The position numbers were made by a program, and so were the translations under genes. Below, piece by piece: positions 61,995 to 64,000 of a stretch of DNA of 64,000 bases (within the stretch, counting starts at the first letter, position 1; the number at the start of each line of letters is the position of its first letter). Source of the DNA: Olavius algarvensis associated proteobacterium Delta 3 (GTDB lineage Bacteria; Desulfobacterota; Desulfobacteria; Desulfobacterales; CAFBRK01); contig CAFBRK010000169.1 in assembly GCA_903231505.1 (NCBI GenBank), forward strand, positions 1 to 64,000, read 5' to 3'. Below the pieces are notes generated by a model, which worked only from the letters and a program-made list of their open reading frames with translations, was not told where the DNA came from and did not search any database.

Positions 61995-62603
61995 ATGCAC
62001 ATTTCTGAAGGTATACTCTCCGGGCCGGTGTTGCTCTCGGGTGCTGCACTGGCGGTGGTGGGCACCGGCATCGGACTGAAACAGATGGATTACGATCGGG
62101 TTGCCCAGGCCGGGGTCCTGTCGGCATCTTTTTTTGTGGCATCCCTTATCCACGTCCCGATCGGGCCTTCGAGTATCCATTTAATTTTAAACGGTGTTGT
62201 CGGTTTGTTATTGGGATGGGGCGCCTTCCCGGCGATTCTCGTAGCCCTGGTCCTCCAGGCGATCCTTTTTCAATATGGCGGCATTACCACCCTTGGCGTC
62301 AACACCGTGCTCATGGCCCTTCCCGCCGTGCTGTGCTATTACCTGTTCATTCCCATGATTCGCAGTGATAAGAAAGGCGTGTTTTTGACCGGAGCCTTTT
62401 TCGTTGGAAGCGGGGCGATCCTGCTTAGCGGTATTATTGTCGCACTGTCACTGGTATTTACAGGCGAAAGCTTCCTGGAAGCCGCCGCACTGGTTGTCGC
62501 CGCCCATGTGCCGATTATGGTGATCGAGGGCGTCATCACCATGTTCTGCGTCGGATTTATAAAAAAAGTTCAGCCGGGCCTGCTGCTGGGTGCGGCACGA
62601 TAA
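61995..62603 (+). CDS. nikM: Nickel/cobalt ECF transporter substrate-binding membrane protein (CbiM/NikM)
   Basis: A 202-residue S component with about six membrane helices. The N-terminal MHISEGILSGPV is the Ni/Co-binding motif of CbiM/NikM. IHVPIGPSSIHLILNGVVGLLLGW, the QYGGITTLGVNT loop and AAHVPIMVIEGVIT are typical. The neighbours (NikK, NikL) favour nickel over cobalt. Its TAA stop is part of the next hairpin copy (62599-62625). Confidence 0.92.
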   Translation: MHISEGILSGPVLLSGAALAVVGTGIGLKQMDYDRVAQAGVLSASFFVASLIHVPIGPSSIHLILNGVVGLLLGWGAFPAILVALVLQAILFQYGGITTLGVNTVLMALPAVLCYYLFIPMIRSDKKGVFLTGAFFVGSGAILLSGIIVALSLVFTGESFLEAAALVVAAHVPIMVIEGVITMFCVGFIKKVQPGLLLGAAR

Positions 62604-62649
62604 AATCGCTTCACGATTGTATAAATTCTCCGCAACACACGTTGCGGAG
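62599..62649. repeat. Intercistronic hairpins, copy 7 (nikM/nikL)
   Basis: TAAAATCG-cttca-CGATTGTA includes the nikM stop TAA. It is followed by a different second hairpin, CTCCGCAAC-acac-GTTGCGGAG (62628-62649), next to the nikL ribosome binding site AGAGG. Same architecture as the module, with a replaced second stem. Confidence 0.65.
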
Positions 62650-62660
62650 AGGAAAAATCA

Positions 62661-63314
62661 ATGAATCATCAAAGGGTTGACGTCATGATGCGTTATACGT
62701 GGACTGCCGCCACAGGTGTTTTGGCTGTCCTGATCACGATATCGGTAATTTGCGTGTCGCCGGCTGCCGCTCATCGGGTGACCATTTTCGCATGGGTGGA
62801 CGGCGATACCGTGCACACCGAAAGCAAGTTCAGCGGCGGGAAAAAGGTTCATAACGGTCAGGTGGTTGTTACCGATTTGGAAGGCGCCCGCCTGATCGAG
62901 GGCCGAACCGACGAAAACGGAGCCTATTCGTTCAAGATCCCGAAGCCGACGGCCATGCGTATCGAACTGATCGCCGGTATGGGGCACCGGGGGGAGTGGG
63001 TAATAACGGATGAGGAGGTCGGTGCGTCAGGGATAACGGCGCCGGAAGGTGATCGCCCACCGGGGGCCGATGTCCCCTCCAGAGGGAGCGATTCCCCGAG
63101 CCCGGCAAGCGCCCTTGGCCCGGATGACATCGAACGGATTGTGGATGCGGCGCTGGATCGGAAGCTGGAGCCCATGATGCGTCTGATCGCCGAGAGCCGA
63201 CCGTCCGGGCCGTCGATATCCGATATCATCGGCGGCATCGGATACATCCTCGGTATCGTGGGGCTGGCGACGTATGTCCATTACCGGAAGCAATCAAGGG
63301 ACAGGTCCACGTGA
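62661..63314 (+). CDS. nikL: NikL-like membrane-anchored periplasmic subunit
   Basis: A 217-residue protein with an N-terminal signal/anchor segment (GVLAVLITISVICVSPAAA) and mature AHRVTIFAWVDGDTV. Then comes a carboxypeptidase-regulatory-like beta domain (GRTDENGAYSFKIPKPTAM), a Pro/Ser linker, a short coiled segment (IERIVDAALDRKLEPMMRL), and a C-terminal membrane helix (IGGIGYILGIVGLATYVHY). This arrangement is that of NikL in NikKMLQO nickel transporters. It overlaps the next gene by four bases (GTGA). Confidence 0.88.
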   Translation: MNHQRVDVMMRYTWTAATGVLAVLITISVICVSPAAAHRVTIFAWVDGDTVHTESKFSGGKKVHNGQVVVTDLEGARLIEGRTDENGAYSFKIPKPTAMRIELIAGMGHRGEWVITDEEVGASGITAPEGDRPPGADVPSRGSDSPSPASALGPDDIERIVDAALDRKLEPMMRLIAESRPSGPSISDIIGGIGYILGIVGLATYVHYRKQSRDRST

Positions 63315-64000
63315 TCGCAGCCGAAACCTTCGCCTCGGGCGAATCGCCCATGCACCGCCTGGATCCGCGCATCAAAATCATCTCTGCCACGGTTTTCGCG
63401 TTCACCACGGCCCTGGCGTCGTCCTTTCCGGCGATGTTCGCAGCCCTCGGCGCTTCCCTGATTCTGATTGCCGTGTCCGGGCTTGGGCTCCGACCTGTTC
63501 TGATACGCCTGGCCCTGGTAAACGGGTTCATTTTGTTTTTCTGGCTGGTGCTGCCGCTGACCGTCGCCGGACACCCCTACATGCAGATCGGGCCGCTCAC
63601 CCTCACCCGGGAAGGGATCCTGCTTTCGGCTCAAATAACCATTAAATCGAATGCGATTTTGATATCCATGATCGCCCTGCTGGCCACCTCATCCATTTCC
63701 ACGCTGGGCCACGCACTGAACCGGCTGAAGGTACCGGATAAACTGGTTCTGCTGCTGCTTCTGACCTTTCGGTATATTTTTGTGCTGGAGCAGGAATACC
63801 AGCGGCTCCGTCGGGCGATACGGATCCGTGGGTTCACGCCGGGCACCAACCTGCACTCGTATCGCACCTATGCCTACGTGATCGGTATGTTGTTTGTTCG
63901 GGCGGCTGCCCGCGCGGATCGGGTCCACCAGGCCATGCTGTGCCGCGGATTCCGGGGGAAATTCTACAGCCTGAGGACGTTTTCCCTGGGCACTTCCGAC
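63311..64000 (+). CDS. nikQ: ECF transporter transmembrane subunit (CbiQ/NikQ/EcfT), partial
   Basis: Starts GTG 63311, overlapping the nikL stop, and stays open for 230 codons to the window edge. It has the EcfT N-terminus FASGESPMHRLDPRIKI, several membrane helices, and the two ATPase-coupling Ala-Arg-Gly motifs in RRAIRIRGF and AMLCRGFRG. It couples the metal-binding subunit to the ATPase, whose gene (nikO) should follow beyond the window. Incomplete at the 3' end only. Confidence 0.92.
   Translation, partial: MIAAETFASGESPMHRLDPRIKIISATVFAFTTALASSFPAMFAALGASLILIAVSGLGLRPVLIRLALVNGFILFFWLVLPLTVAGHPYMQIGPLTLTREGILLSAQITIKSNAILISMIALLATSSISTLGHALNRLKVPDKLVLLLLLTFRYIFVLEQEYQRLRRAIRIRGFTPGTNLHSYRTYAYVIGMLFVRAAARADRVHQAMLCRGFRGKFYSLRTFSLGTSD

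Overview
The window looks like chromosomal DNA of an anaerobic member of the Desulfobacterota, of a Desulfosarcina or Desulfococcus type. This is inferred from gene content, not from a marker search: a complete methylmalonyl-CoA branch with a transcarboxylase-like enzyme and SucCD, a three-domain NifU with NifS as Fe-S assembly system, HypAB with a NikKMLQ-type nickel importer, and intergenic space full of short repeats. Nearly every gene is housekeeping. I see no CRISPR array, prophage, intact transposase or antiviral island.

Layout. 0.26-12.7 kb is one long minus-strand run, read right to left: rpmF, acyl-CoA dehydrogenase, fabG, acpP, fabF, rpiB, glyA, dCMP deaminase, nrdR, ribD, ribE, ribBA, ribH, nusB, a small Cys-rich protein and a metallo-beta-lactamase hydrolase. 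13.4-18 kb holds gltX, tRNA-Gln(CUG), a frameshifted HAD phosphatase gene and glnS. 18-21.6 kb is loosely packed, with a truncated flavoredoxin-like gene, hypothetical proteins, a MEMO1-family protein and an FmdB-like zinc ribbon. 21.7-27.1 kb has nifU-nifS, serA and hypA-hypB. 27.6-38.7 kb is the methylmalonyl-CoA locus on the minus strand: epimerase, TetR regulator, mutase, MeaB, carboxyltransferase subunit, a small OadG-like protein, a biotinylated 5S-type subunit, SucC and SucD. 38.8-43.7 kb has an aminotransferase, an Nfu-type protein, and queA and tgt with an intervening-sequence-protein gene between them. 44-53.6 kb has gatB, an FG-GAP lipo/secreted protein, a porin, a frameshifted FadL-type protein, an ArnT-like transferase and a DUF559 nuclease. 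54-60.5 kb is a minus-strand group: argS, a SPOR protein, gatC, gatA, a 57-residue protein and mutL. 61-64 kb is the nickel transporter cluster, cut by the window end.

The genes form recognisable pathways: riboflavin synthesis, glutamine decoding (GltX, GlnS, tRNA-Gln, and also GatCAB), queuosine modification, the propionyl-CoA/succinyl-CoA interconversion, and nickel supply to hydrogenase maturation.

The least ordinary content is in the gaps. (1) A two-hairpin palindromic module sits at seven intercistronic junctions; in five it abuts or includes the upstream TAA stop. (2) A family of non-autonomous, MITE-like elements shares about 28-bp ends (TATAGC...GTTCCG) but carries different cores. 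(3) Seven-base satellites fill several intergenic regions. (4) A decayed second copy of the intervening-sequence-protein gene lies upstream of the MEMO1 gene. (5) A G-rich repeat supplies the ribosome binding site of two unrelated genes. None amounts to a clear new multi-gene system.
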